Source of the DNA: Siphonodentalium dalli
Lineage: Eukaryota; Mollusca; Scaphopoda; Gadilida; Siphonodentaliidae
Direction of reading: 5' to 3'
NCBI GenBank assembly: GCA_032622095.1
Contig: CP136065.1
Location: 211,460,151 to 211,524,150 of the forward strand
DNA length: 64,000 bases
Below the pieces are notes generated by a model, which was not told the DNA's origin, made no database searches, and saw only the letters and a list, made by a program, of their open reading frames with translations. Within the stretch, counting starts at the first letter, position 1; each line of letters opens with the position of its first letter. A program made the translations under genes and the position numbers. This document shows, piece by piece, positions 1 to 12,100 of this stretch.

Positions 1-511
1 TGACAGAGTTACCCGTTAAGTGCGTGTGGTCTAGACCTAACCAACATCAGGAAACCAGACGGACGTTATGGTGAAAAATGCTTCCAAGAGACATCTATCC
101 AGATTTGGAATGGACTACCGTTAAAGATTAGACGTTCAAAAACAACCTCCGAATTTAAGAAAAAACTGAAAACCCATCTTTTCAAAAAATGTTTCAATTT
201 ATAGATCGTTATTTTTGGAAATCTTATTGCAGTTGTTATTTCAATACACACCGTTGTTAAAGTTATAATTTATTCTTTTATCTTAATTTTTTTTATAAAT
301 CAAACTTTAAATTTTTTACTGAAATTTCAATTTTCTTTAGCTTTAATTTTACAGTAATTTTCGTTACATCTTTACTAAATTGTATTTAATAGTAGTAGGC
401 CTATTGTTTGTATTTTTATAGTTTTATGTGTTTTTATTGTATTTACTTGTAAAGCGCATTGGAACATTATGTAGAATGCGTTTCTTAAATGTAAATAATA
501 ATAATAATAAT
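1..511 (+). mobile_element. 3' end of a non-LTR retrotransposon (LINE, L2/CR1-like tail)
   Basis: A truncated LINE: the end of the reverse-transcriptase ORF (stop at 202-204), then an AT-rich 3' UTR. The final ~60 bp (from about 448) read TGTAAAGCGCATTGG... and end in a (TAA)n run at about 495-511. An 'AAAGCGC...' tail closing in a TAA/ATT microsatellite is typical of L2/CR1-type LINE 3' ends. The 5' part lies outside the window. Confidence 0.75.
4..204 (+). pseudogene. C-terminal fragment of a LINE reverse-transcriptase polyprotein
   Basis: The + strand frame closing at TAG 202-204 reads through a segment with an IWNGLPLKIR core followed by SEFKKKLKTHLF. The pattern WN-x-LP-x-x-IR ... FK-x-x-LKTHLF is the usual carboxy terminus of the endonuclease/RT protein of several LINE clades. 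An in-frame TGA sits at 1-3, so the copy may already be broken there. Only about 66 residues are visible, far short of a full ORF2 of around 1000 residues. No catalytic RT motif is present in the window. Confidence 0.7.
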
Positions 512-574
512 TTAACACATGTGCCTTAAATACAGTAATGCCCTAAATAATCGACTCCTTATCCACAGCAGAAT

Positions 575-1493
575 CAGGCCTCAGCTTACCAGGCGAGTAG
601 GGCGAAATAGTCGCCCTCGAAGTCGCCTTAGTGTCGCGCCAGGGAGAAGTGAAGTCGCCCTCCGATTTCCCCAAAATTATCTATGGCTGTAGCAAGCGAT
701 AAGCCATGCATGCTATAGTGTTACAAATCAATTATGAATATATCGCCTGCGAGTCAAACAGTGACAAAATGTTGACACAAGGTCGACTCCTTTTGTTTAA
801 CAGCGTTGAGTAAGTAAATGCGGTCTTCAATGTCCAGACAAGGATTATAATATATCAAACAAAGAAGCCTTCCGTTTCTGCTCGTCCCGACCGACTTCTT
901 TAAAACCGCCGACTCAAATTATTATTATATTGCCGATTTAAACGTTTTGTTTGTTTTAGTTCCGTTTCCGTCTTTGTGGTATTCCGTGTTTTTACGCAAT
1001 AACAGAACGCCAATCGAACGGACCTCAAACAATTATATTGAATGTGTACACCCTTTAAATTATCCGATGTTACCTGATGTTACTGAATATATTTGGCGAA
1101 AAAATTATCCGAGAGCACCATTTTATAGTGTGCAAATAAAGTTTTAATCGTTGTATTGTCTTGTTCGAAATAAAACGTGATCCATAACCGGAAAATCGTA
1201 ATTTTATTCCCAATGATTCAGTGATTTAAAGACACTCGGTAGTCGATGTCAAGACTCAAGGCCGTTAATTGTGGCATATATATGCAAACCAAATGCAACA
1301 AACAATCTATATTACATTTAAATGAAAAATTTGAATTTTTTCCATGATAATGTTTATAACCTATACATAATAAATAATCAGATGAAATTATTCTCCAGTC
1401 TCTCACTTCTCCCTATTTTTCTCTCACTTCTCCCTATTTCTGCCAGAGGGAGAAGTCACTTCTCCCTATTCTCAACCTGCAAGCTGAGGCCTG
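575..1493. mobile_element. Non-autonomous hAT-type transposon (919 bp) nested in MITE A
   Basis: The terminal inverted repeat is CAGGCCTCAGCTT at the left and AAGCTGAGGCCTG at the right. A perfect 8-bp target duplication AGCAGAAT lies at 567-574 and 1494-1501. CAG-starting termini with 8-bp duplications are the hAT signature. No transposase ORF is present; open frames inside are short and unrecognisable. The subterminal regions carry inverted GGGAGAAGT/ACTTCTCCC blocks. Confidence 0.85.
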
Positions 1494-1545
1494 AGCAGAA
1501 TTATGGGTAATTTTTCAGGATTTAGTCGGAAATATGGCTTGTTGC

Positions 1546-2892
1546 CAGTGTTCGCGCTGGACCGAAAAAAACTTTAGCCAAAAGTTTAGCCAAATGAAAA
1601 TTTCATTAGCCAAATGAAAAAAACTTTAGCCAAATGTGTTTTGGCCAAATTAAAAAAAACTTTGGCCAAATTAAATCATCCTTTTCTGGTATGTTCACAA
1701 TTAATGACTAAAACGTAAAATCTAACAGGCACAGGTAAAATACACAATAATTTAAATAATTTTAATGAACTAGAAGAATTTTAATATATATCATTTATTA
1801 AAAATGTATTAATCTTTATGTGAAAGAGTGATTTGGGGGGGGGGGGGGGGGGGGGGGGGGTAACCCGGGATTGTCCTTCTTAATGTCATTATTTTTGTTT
1901 GTTTTATATCAATATCTTTTTTTAAATCATTAAATATTTATCATTGCGAAAATATCTAAGTGACATCTGGAAACTAATAACTTAATATTGTTACGCCATT
2001 ATCAAATTACAATCTGCCATAAAAGCATGCATATTATTTTGACTGTATCGGTATTGACGACAAATGGCTGATTAAGCTATTGTCTTACACTTGGTGCTCA
2101 TAAACTTCGACCGTCATAAATACAATGTCATCATAAACATGCATTGTGCATGAGCCCCGTAAGTGACCAGACAGACAATGGGGGATTAGTGGATTAAATG
2201 TAAAATAATGAGCTTTTGCTGTTTCGTGCAGAGTGACGTAATCTTTCTCCAGATTAAAACAGCCTGGTACGAACAAATTGCTTATATACCGGCGTCTTTA
2301 CAAAATATTGTTTTCTTCACATTGTCATAATTCAACCACGGTCGGTTTAATGTCCATGCGTCTTTGAATGTCCGTCTTGTGAAACCTAAAGATGATTGCA
2401 TATAACTTTGTGATTGCTTGGTTGATAGAGTTGTCGATCGGGTTTCCCTTTGTACTGTCCGCGATCGGGTTTCCCTTTGTACAGTCGGCGATATATTCCC
2501 ACTTTCGATGTTTTCGGACTAGATCGTTCACATCACAGAATTGAAAACCCACACTTGCCAAAAAAAATTGCCAAATGAGAACCCTGTCTGTATATTATGT
2601 TAGATTTAGAAATACAAATATGTTTACACTAAATGTTAGAGCTTACCTTTTGCTGTTAAGGAACGATATTTCATAAGTACGAAAATAATGAAATAATTTG
2701 TCACCTAACTTCGTCTTGAATGTCGATCTATTGAGCGCTTTTATTAATTAGCTTTCTGACTCCATGCTTTCACAGTCTCCATTTGGGGTCAAAAAAAGTT
2801 TAGCCAAAAGTTTAGCCAAATGAAATTTTTATTAGCCAAATTCGAAAAATATTAGCCATTGGCTAATTTGACTACAGACAGCGCGAACACTG
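1546..2892. mobile_element. Second non-autonomous hAT-type transposon (1347 bp) nested in MITE A
   Basis: The terminal inverted repeat is CAGTGTTCGCGCTG at the left and CAGCGCGAACACTG at the right, with a perfect 8-bp target duplication CTTGTTGC at 1538-1545 and 2893-2900. The TIR differs from the neighbour at 575-1493, so this is a separate hAT family. Inside are repeated 'TTAGCCAAA' blocks near both ends, a 26-nt poly-G run at 1835-1860, and a short duplication of GATCGGGTTTCCCTTTGTAC at about 2436-2482. No transposase is encoded. Confidence 0.85.
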
Positions 2893-3002
2893 CTTGTTGC
2901 CATTCATTGGAAAGCTATATTTCCGACTAAATCCTGAAAAAGTACCCATAATTCTACTGAGGTTAAGGAGTCGATTATTTAGGGCATTACTGTACATTAC
3001 AG

Positions 3003-3108
3003 GTCTATCTGCCGAGATACTGAACAGAGTACAATCGTCAGTGAATCCTCAAGAGACCCTGTCCACTCTGCTTCTGTGCTGTTACTTCTCTGCTCTCAAA
3101 CAGGCTGA
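3003..3108 (+). CDS. Exon 1 of the visible gene part (phase 1 in, phase 2 out)
   Basis: The acceptor is ACATTACAG at 2994-3002 and the donor GTAAGT starts at 3109. The coding frame includes LSAEILNRVQSSV and ends ...YFSALKQA plus two bases of a split codon, completed by the A that opens the exon at 26946 (giving Glu). Its last 38 nt are the template of the 59-bp minisatellite. The acceptor is weak: MITE A ends 8 nt upstream, so branch point and pyrimidine tract must lie in transposon DNA. Confidence 0.7.
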
Positions 3109-6100
3109 GTAAGTCTCAATATCAATATACTTCTGTGTTGTTACTTCTCTGCTCTCAAACAGGCTGAGTAAGTCTCAATATCAATATACTTCTGTGCTGT
3201 TACTTCTCTGCTCTCAAACAGGCTGAGTAAGTCTCAATATCAATATACTTCTGTGCTGTTACTTCTCTGCTCTCAAACAGGCTGAGTAAGTCTCAATATC
3301 AATATACTTCTGTGCTGTTACTTCTCTGCTCTCAAACAGGCTGAGTAAGTATCAATATCAATATACTTCTGTGCTGTTACTTCTCCGCTCTCAAACAGGC
3401 TGAGTAAGTCTCAATATCAATATACTTCTGTGCTGTTACTTCTCTGCTCTCAAACATGCTGAGTAAGTCTCAATATCAATATACTTCTGTGCCGTTAATT
3501 CTCTGCTCTCAAACAGGCTGAGTAAGTCTCAATATCAATATACTTCTGTGTTGTTACTTCTCTGCTCTCAAACAGGCTGAGTAAGTCTCAATATCAATAT
3601 ACTTCTGTGCTGTTACTTCTCTGCTCTCAAACAGGATGAGTAAGTCTCAATATCAATATACTTCTGTGCTGTTACTTCTCTGCTCTCAAACAGGCTGAGT
3701 AAGTCTCAATATCAATATACTTCTGTGCTGTTACTTCTCTGCTCTCAAACAGGCTGAGTAAGTCTCAATATCAATATACTTCTGTGCTGTTACTTCTCTG
3801 CTCTCAAACAGGCTGAGTATGTCTCAATATCAATATACTTATGTGCTGTTACTTCTCTGCTCTCAAACAGGCTGAGTAAGTCTCAATATCAATATACTTC
3901 TGTGCTGTTACTTCTCTGCTCTCAAACAGGCTGAGTAAGTCTCAATATCAATATACTTCTGTGCTGTTACTTCTCTGCTCTCAAACAGGCTGAGTAAGTC
4001 TCAATATGAATATACTTCTGTGTTGTTACTTCTCTGCTCTCAAACAGGCTGAGTAAGTCTCAATATCAATATACTTCTGTGCTGTTACTTCTCTGCTCTC
4101 AAACAGGCTGAGTAAGTCTCAATATCAATATACTTCTGTGCTGTTACTTCTCTGCTCTCAAACAGGCTGAGTAAGTCTCAATATGAATATACTTCTGTGT
4201 TGTTACTTCTCTGCTCTCAAACAGGCTGAGTAAGTCTCAATATCAATATACTTCTGTGCTGTTACTTCTCTGCTCTCAAACAGGCTGAGTGAGTCGCAAT
4301 ATGAATATACTTCTGTGCTGTTACTTCTCTGCTCTCAAACAGGCTGAGTAAGTCTCAATATCAATATACTTCTGTGCTGTTACTTCTCTGCTCTCAAACA
4401 GGCTGAGTGAGTCGCAATATGAATATACTTCTGTGCTGTTACTTCTCTGCTCTCAAACAGGCTGAGTAAGTCTCAATATCAATATACTTCTGTGCTGTTA
4501 CTTCTCTGCTCTCAAACAGGCTGAGTAAGTCTCAATATCAATATACTTCTGTACTGTTACTTCTCTGCTCTCAAACAGGCTGAGTAAGTCGCAATATGAA
4601 TATACTTCTGTGCTGTTACTTCTCTGCTCTCAAACAGGCTGAGTAAGTCTCAATATCAATATACTTCTGTGCTGTTACTTCTCTGCTCTCAAACAGGCTG
4701 AGTAAGTCTCAATATCAATATACTTCTGTGATGTTACTTCTCTGCTCTCAATCAGGCTGAGTAAGTCTCAATATCAATATACTTCTGTGCTGTTACTTCT
4801 CTGCTCTCAAACAGGCTGAGTAAGTCGCAATATGAATATACTTCTGTGCTGTTACTTCTCTGCTCTCAAACAGGCTGAGTAAGTCTCAATATCAATATAC
4901 TTCTGTGCTGTTACTTCTCTGCTCTCAAACAGGCTGAGTAAGTCTCAATATCAATATACTTCTGTGCTGTTACTTCTCTGCTCTCAAACAGGCTGAGTAA
5001 GTCTCAATATCAATATACTTCTGTGCTGTTACTTCTCTGCTCTCAAACAGGATGAGTAAGTCTCAATATCAATATACTTCTGTGCTGTTACTTCGCTGCT
5101 CTCAAACAGGCTGAGTAAGTCTCAATATCAATATACTTCTGTGCTGTTACTTCTCTGCTCTCAAACAGGCTGAGTAAAGTCTCAATATCAATATACTTCT
5201 GTGCTGTTACTTCTCCGCTCTCAAACAGGCTGAGTAAGTCTCAATATCAATATACTTCTGTGCTGTTACTTCGCTGCTCTCAAACAGGCTGAGTAAGTCT
5301 CAATATCAATATACTTCTGTGCTGTTACTTCTCTGCTCTCAAACAGGATGAGTAAGTCTCAATATGAATATACTTCTGTGCTGTTACTTCGCTGCTCTCA
5401 AACAGGCTGAGTAAGTCTCAATATCAATATACTTCTGTGCTGTTACTTCTCTGCTCTCAAACAGGCTGAGTAAGTCTCAATATCAACATACTTCTGTGCT
5501 GTTACTTCTCTGCTCTCAAACAGGCTGAGTAAGTCTCAATATCAATATACTTCTGTGCTGTTACTTCTCTTCTCTCAAACAGGCTGAGTAAGTCTCAATA
5601 TCAATATACTTCTGTGCTGTTACTTCTCTCAAACAGGCTGAGTAAGTCTCAATATCAATATACTTCTGTGCTGTTACTTCTCTTCTCTAAAACAGGCTGA
5701 GTAAGTCTCAATATCAATATACTTCTGTGCTGTTACTTCTCTGCTCTCAAACAGGCTGAGTAAGTCTCAATATCAATATACTTCTGTGCTGTTACTTCTC
5801 TGCTCTCAAACAGGCTGAGTAAGTCTCAATATCAATATACTTCTGTGCTGTTACTTCTCTGCTATCAAACAGGCTGAATAAGTCTCAATATCAATATACT
5901 TCTGTGCTGTTACTTCTCTTCTCTCAAACAGGCTGAGTAAGTCGCAATATGAATATACTTCTGTGCTGTTACTTCTCTGCTCTCAAACAGGCTGAGTGAG
6001 TCTCAATATCAATATACTTCTGTGCTGTTACTTCTCTGCTCTCAAACAGGCTGAGTAAGTCTCAATATCAATATAATTCTGTGCTGTTACTTCTCTGCTC

Positions 6101-9100
6101 TCAAACAGGCTGAGTAAGTCTCAATATCAATATACTTCTGTGCTGTTACTTCTCTGCTCTAAAACAGGCTGAGTAAGTCTCAATATCAATATACTTCTGT
6201 GCTGTTACTTCTCTGCTCTCAAACAGGCTGAGTAAGTCTCAATATCAATATACTTCTGTGCTGTTACTTCTCTGCTCTCAAACAGGCTGAGTAAAGTCTC
6301 AATATCAATATACTTCTGTGCTGTTACTTCTCCGCTCTCAAACAGGCTGAGTAAGTCTCAATATCAATATACTTCTGTGCTGTTACTTCTCTGCTCTCAA
6401 ACAGGCTGAGTAAGTCTCAATATCAATATACTTCTGTGCTGTTACTTCTCCGCTCTCAAACAGGCTGAGTAAGTCTCAATATCAATATACTTCTGTGCTG
6501 TTAATTCTCTGCTCTCAAACAGGCTGAGTAAGTCTCAATATCAATATACTTCTGTGCTGTTAATTCTCTGCTCTCAAACAGGCTGAGTAAGTCTCAATAT
6601 GAATATACTTCTGTGCTGTTACTTCTCTGCTCTCAAACAGGCTGAGTAAGTCTCAATATGAATATACTTCTGTGTTGTTACTTCTCTGCTCTCTAACAGG
6701 CTGAGTAAGTCTCAATATGAATATACTTCTGTGCTGTTACTTCTCTGCTCTCAAACAGGCTGAGTAAGTCTCAATATCAATATACTTCTGTGCTGTTACT
6801 TCTCTGCTCTCAAACAGGATGAGTAAGTCTCAATATGAATATACTTCTGTGCTGTTACTTCGCTGCTCTCAAACAGGCTGAGTAAGTCTCAATATCAATA
6901 TACTTCTGTGCTGTTACTTCTCTGCTCTCAAACAGGCTGAGTAAGTCTCAATATCAATATACTTCTGTGCTGTTACTTCTCTGCTCTCAAACAGGCTGAG
7001 TAAGTCGCAATATGAATATACTTCTGTGCTGTTACTTCTCTGCTCTCAAACAGGCTGAGTAAGTCTCAATATAAATATACTTCTGTGCTGTTACTTCTCT
7101 GCTCTCAAACAGGCTGAGTGAGTCTCAATATCAATATACTTCTGTGCTGTTACTTATCTGCTCTCAAACAGGCTGAGTGAGTCTCAATATCAATATACTT
7201 CTGTGCTGTTACTTCTCTGCTCTCAAACAGGCTGAGTAAGTCTCAATATCAATATACTTCTGTGCTGTTACTTCTCTGCTCTCAAACGGGCTGAGTAAGT
7301 CTCAATATCAATATACTTCTGTGCTGTTACTTCTCTGCTCTCAAACGGGCTGAGTAAGTCTCAATATCAATATACTTCTGTGCTGTTACTTCTCTGCTTT
7401 CAAACAGGCTGAGTAAGTCTCAATATCAATATACTTCTGTGCTGTTACTTCTCCGCTCTCAAACGGGCTGAGTAAGTCTCAATATCAATATACTTCTGTG
7501 CTGTTACTTCTCTGCTCTCAAACAGGCTGAGTAAGTCTCAATATCAATATACTTCTGTGCTGTTACTTCTCTGCTCTCAAACGGGCTGAGTAAGTCTCAA
7601 TATCAATATACTTCTGTGCTGTTACTTCTCCGCTCTCAAACGGGCTGAGTAAGTCTCAATATCAATATACTTCTGTGTTGTTTCTTCTCTGCTTTCAAAC
7701 AGGCTGAGTAAGTCTCAATATGAATATACTTCTGTGCTGTTACTTCTCTGCTCTCAAACAAGCTGAGTAAGTCTCAATATGAATATACTTCTGTGCTGTT
7801 ACTTCTCTGCTCTCAAACAGGCTGAGTAAGTCTCAATATCAATATACTTCTGTGCTGTTACTTCTCTGCTCTCAAACAAGCTGAGTAAGTCTCAATATCA
7901 ATATACTTCTGTGCTGTTACTTCTCTGCTCTCAAACAGGCTGAGTAAGTCTCAATATCAATATACTTCTGTGCTGTTACTTCTCTGCTATCAAACAGGCT
8001 GAGTAAGTCTCAATATCAATATACTTCTGTGCTGTTACTTCTCTGCTCTCAAACAGGCTGAGTAAGTCTCAATATCAATATACTTCTGTGCTGTTACTTC
8101 TCTGCTCTCAAACAGGCTGAATAAGTCTCAATATCAATATACTTCTGTGCTGTTACTTCTCCGCTCTCAAACAGGCTGAGTAAGTCTCAATATGAATATA
8201 CTTCTGTGCTGTTACTTCTCTGCTCTCAAACAGGCTGAGTGAGTCGCAATATCAATATACTTCTGTGTTGTTACTTCTCTGCTCTCAAACAGGCTGAGTA
8301 AGTCTCAATATCAATATACTTCTGTGCTGTTACTTCTCTGCTCTCAAACAGGCTGAGTAAGTCTCAATATGAATATACTTCTGTGCTGTTACTTCTCTGC
8401 TCTCAAACAGGCTGAGTAAGTCTCAATATGAATATACTTCTGTGCTGTTACTTCTCTGCTCTCAAACAGGCTGAGTAAGTCTCAATATGAATATACTTCT
8501 GTGCTGTTACTTCTCTGCTCTCAAACAGGCTGAGTAAGTCTCAATATGAATATACTTCTGTGTTGTTTCTTCTCTGCTCTCAAACAGGCTGAGTAAGTCT
8601 CAATATGAATATACTTCTGTGTTGTTTCTTCTCTGCTCTCAAACAGGCTGAGTAAGTCTCAATATCAATATACTTCTGTGCTGTTACTTCTCTGCTCTCA
8701 AACAGGCTGAGTAAGTCTCAATATCAATATACTTCTGTGCTGTTACTTCTCTGCTCTCAAACAGGCTGAGTGAGTCTCAATATGAATATACTTCTGTGCT
8801 GTTACTTATCTGCTCTCAAACAGGCTGAGTGAGTCTCAATATGAATATACTTCTGTGCTGTTACTTCTCTGCTCTCAAACAGGCTGAGTGAGTCTCAATA
8901 TCAATATACTTCTGTGCTGTTACTTCTCTGCTCTCAAACAGGCTGAGTGAGTCTCAATATGAATATACTTCTGTGCTGTTACTTATCTGCTCTCAAACAG
9001 GCTGAGTGAGTCTCAATATGAATATACTTCTGTGCTGTTACTTCTCTGCTCTCAAACAGGCTGAGTGAGTCTCAATATGAATATACTTCTGTGCTGTTAC

Positions 9101-12100
9101 TTCTCTGCTCTCAAACAGGCTGAGTGAGTCTCAATATCAATATACTTCTGTGCTGTTACTTCTCTGCTCTCAAACAGGCTGAGTGAGTCTCAATATGAAT
9201 ATACTTCTGTGCTGTTACTTATCTGCTCTCAAACAGGCTGAGTGAGTCTCAATATGAATATACTTCTGTGCTGTTACTTCTCTGCTCTCAAACAGGCTGA
9301 GTGAGTCTCAATATGAATATACTTCTGTGCTGTTACTTCTCTGCTTTCAAACAGGCTGAGTAAGTCTCAATATCAATATACTTCTGTGCTGTTACTTCTC
9401 TGCTCTCAAACAGGCTGAGTAAGTCTCAATATCAATATACTTCTGTGCTGTTACTTCTCTGCTCTCAAACAGGATGAGTAAGTCTCAATATCAATATACT
9501 TCTGTGCTGTTACTTCGCTGCTCTCAAACAGGCTGAGTAAGTCTCAATATCAATATACTTCTGTGCTGTTACTTCTCTGCTCTCAAACAGGCTGAGTAAA
9601 GTCTCAATATCAATATACTTCTGTGCTGTTACTTCTCCGCTCTCAAACAGGCTGAGTAAGTCTCAATATCAATATACTTCTGTGCTGTTACTTCTCTGCT
9701 CTCAAACAGGATGAGTAAGTCTCAATATGAATATACTTCTGTGCTGTTACTTCGCTGCTCTCAAACAGGCTGAGTAAGTCTCAATATCAATATACTTCTG
9801 TGCTGTTACTTCTCTGCTCTCAAACAGGCTGAGTAAGTCTCAATATCAACATACTTCTGTGCTGTTACTTCTCTGCTCTCAAACAGGCTGAGTAAGTCTC
9901 AATATCAATATACTTCTGTGCTGTTACTTCTCTTCTCTCAAACAGGCTGAGTAAGTCTCAATATCAATATACTTCTGTGCTGTTACTTCTCTCAAACAGG
10001 CTGAGTAAGTCTCAATATCAATATACTTCTGTGCTGTTACTTCTCTTCTCTAAAACAGGCTGAGTAAGTCTCAATATCAATATACTTCTGTGCTGTTACT
10101 TCTCTGCTCTCAAACAGGCTGAGTAAGTCTCAATATCAATATACTTCTGTGCTGTTACTTCTCTGCTCTCAAACAGGCTGAGTAAGTCTCAATATCAATA
10201 TACTTCTGTGCTGTTACTTCTCTGCTATCAAACAGGCTGAATAAGTCTCAATATCAATATACTTCTGTGCTGTTACTTCTCTGCTCTCAAACAGGCTGAG
10301 TAAGTCGCAATATGAATATACTTCTGTGCTGTTACTTCTCTGCTCTCAAACAGGCTGAGTGAGTCTCAATATCAATATACTTCTGTGCTGTTACTTCTCT
10401 GCTCTCAAACAGGCTGAGTAAGTCTCAATATCAATATACTTCTGTGCTGTTACTTCTCTGCTCTCAAACAGGCTGAGTAAGTCTCAATATCAATATACTT
10501 CTGTGCTGTTACTTCTCTGCTCTAAAACAGGCTGAGTAAGTCTCAATATCAATATACTTCTGTGCTGTTACTTCTCTGCTCTCAAACAGGCTGAGTAAGT
10601 CTCAATATCAATATACTTCTGTGCTGTTACTTCTCTGCTCTCAAACAGGCTGAGTAAAGTCTCAATATCAATATACTTCTGTGCTGTTACTTCTCCGCTC
10701 TCAAACGGGCTGAGTAAGTCTCAATATCAATATACTTCTGCGCTGTTACTTCTCTGCTCTCAAACAGGCTGAGTAAAGTCTCAATATCAATATACTTCTG
10801 TGCTGTTACTTCTCCGCTCTCAAACGGGCTGAGTAAGTCTCAATATCAATATACTTCTGCGCTGTTACTTCTCCGCTCTCAAACGGGCTGAGTAAGTCTC
10901 AATATCAATATACTTCTGCGCTGTTACTTCTCTGCTCTCAAACAGGCTGAGTAAGTCTCAATATCAATATACTTCTGTGCTGTTACTTCTCTGCTCTCAA
11001 ACAGGCTGAGTAAAGTCTCAATATCAATATACTTCTGTGCTGTTACTTCTCCGCTCTCAAACGGGCTGAGTAAGTCTCAATATCAATATACTTCTGCGCT
11101 GTTACTTCTCCGCTCTCAAACAGGCTGAGTAAGTCTCAATATCAATATACTTCTGTGCTGTTACTTCTCCGCTCTCAAACGGGCTGAGTAAGTCTCAATA
11201 TCAATATACTTCTGTGCTGTTACTTCTCCGCTCTCAAACGGGCTGAGTAAGTCTCAATATCAATATACTTCTGTGCTGTTACTTCTCTGCTCTCAAACAG
11301 GCTGAGTAAGTCTCAATATCAATATACTTCTGTGCTGTTACTTCTCTGCTCTCAAACAGGCTGAGTAAGTCTCAATATCAATATACTTCTGTGCTGTTAC
11401 TTCTCCGCTCTCAAACAGGCTGAGTAAGTCTCAATATCAATATACTTCTGTGCTGTTAATTCTCTGCTCTCAAACAGGCTGAGTAAGTCTCAATATCAAT
11501 ATACTTCTGTGCTGTTAATTCTCTGCTCTCAAACAGGCTGAGTAAGTCTCAATATGAATATACTTCTGTGCTGTTACTTCTCTGCTCTCAAACAGGCTGA
11601 GTAAGTCTCAATATGAATATACTTCTGTGTTGTTACTTCTCTGCTCTCTAACAGGCTGAGTAAGTCTCAATATGAATATACTTCTGTGCTGTTACTTCTC
11701 TGCTCTCAAACAGGCTGAGTAAGTCTCAATATCAATATACTTCTGTGCTGTTACTTCTCTGCTCTCAAACAGGATGAGTAAGTCTCAATATGAATATACT
11801 TCTGTGCTGTTACTTCGCTGCTCTCAAACAGGCTGAGTAAGTCTCAATATCAATATACTTCTGTGCTGTTACTTCTCTGCTCTCAAACAGGCTGAGTAAG
11901 TCTCAATATCAATATACTTCTGTGCTGTTACTTCTCTGCTCTCAAACAGGCTGAGTAAGTCGCAATATGAATATACTTCTGTGCTGTTACTTCTCTGCTC
12001 TCAAACAGGCTGAGTAAGTCTCAATATAAATATACTTCTGTGCTGTTACTTCTCTGCTCTCAAACAGGCTGAGTGAGTCTCAATATCAATATACTTCTGT

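Larger units (their letters stand above)
533..2992. mobile_element. TA-type palindromic MITE (copy A), split by two nested hAT MITEs
   Basis: The ends are CAGTAATGCCCTAAATAATC and its reverse complement, flanked by TA dinucleotides at 531-532 and 2993-2994, as for Tc1/mariner-pogo elements. Intact copies (for example 42369-42581) are ~213-bp near-perfect palindromes. This copy is the same palindrome interrupted twice: 575-1493 and 1546-2892 are inserted DNA, and the pieces 533-574, 1502-1545 and 2901-2992 join up to a normal MITE. Its right end lies only 8 bp before the acceptor AG of the exon at 3003. Confidence 0.85.
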
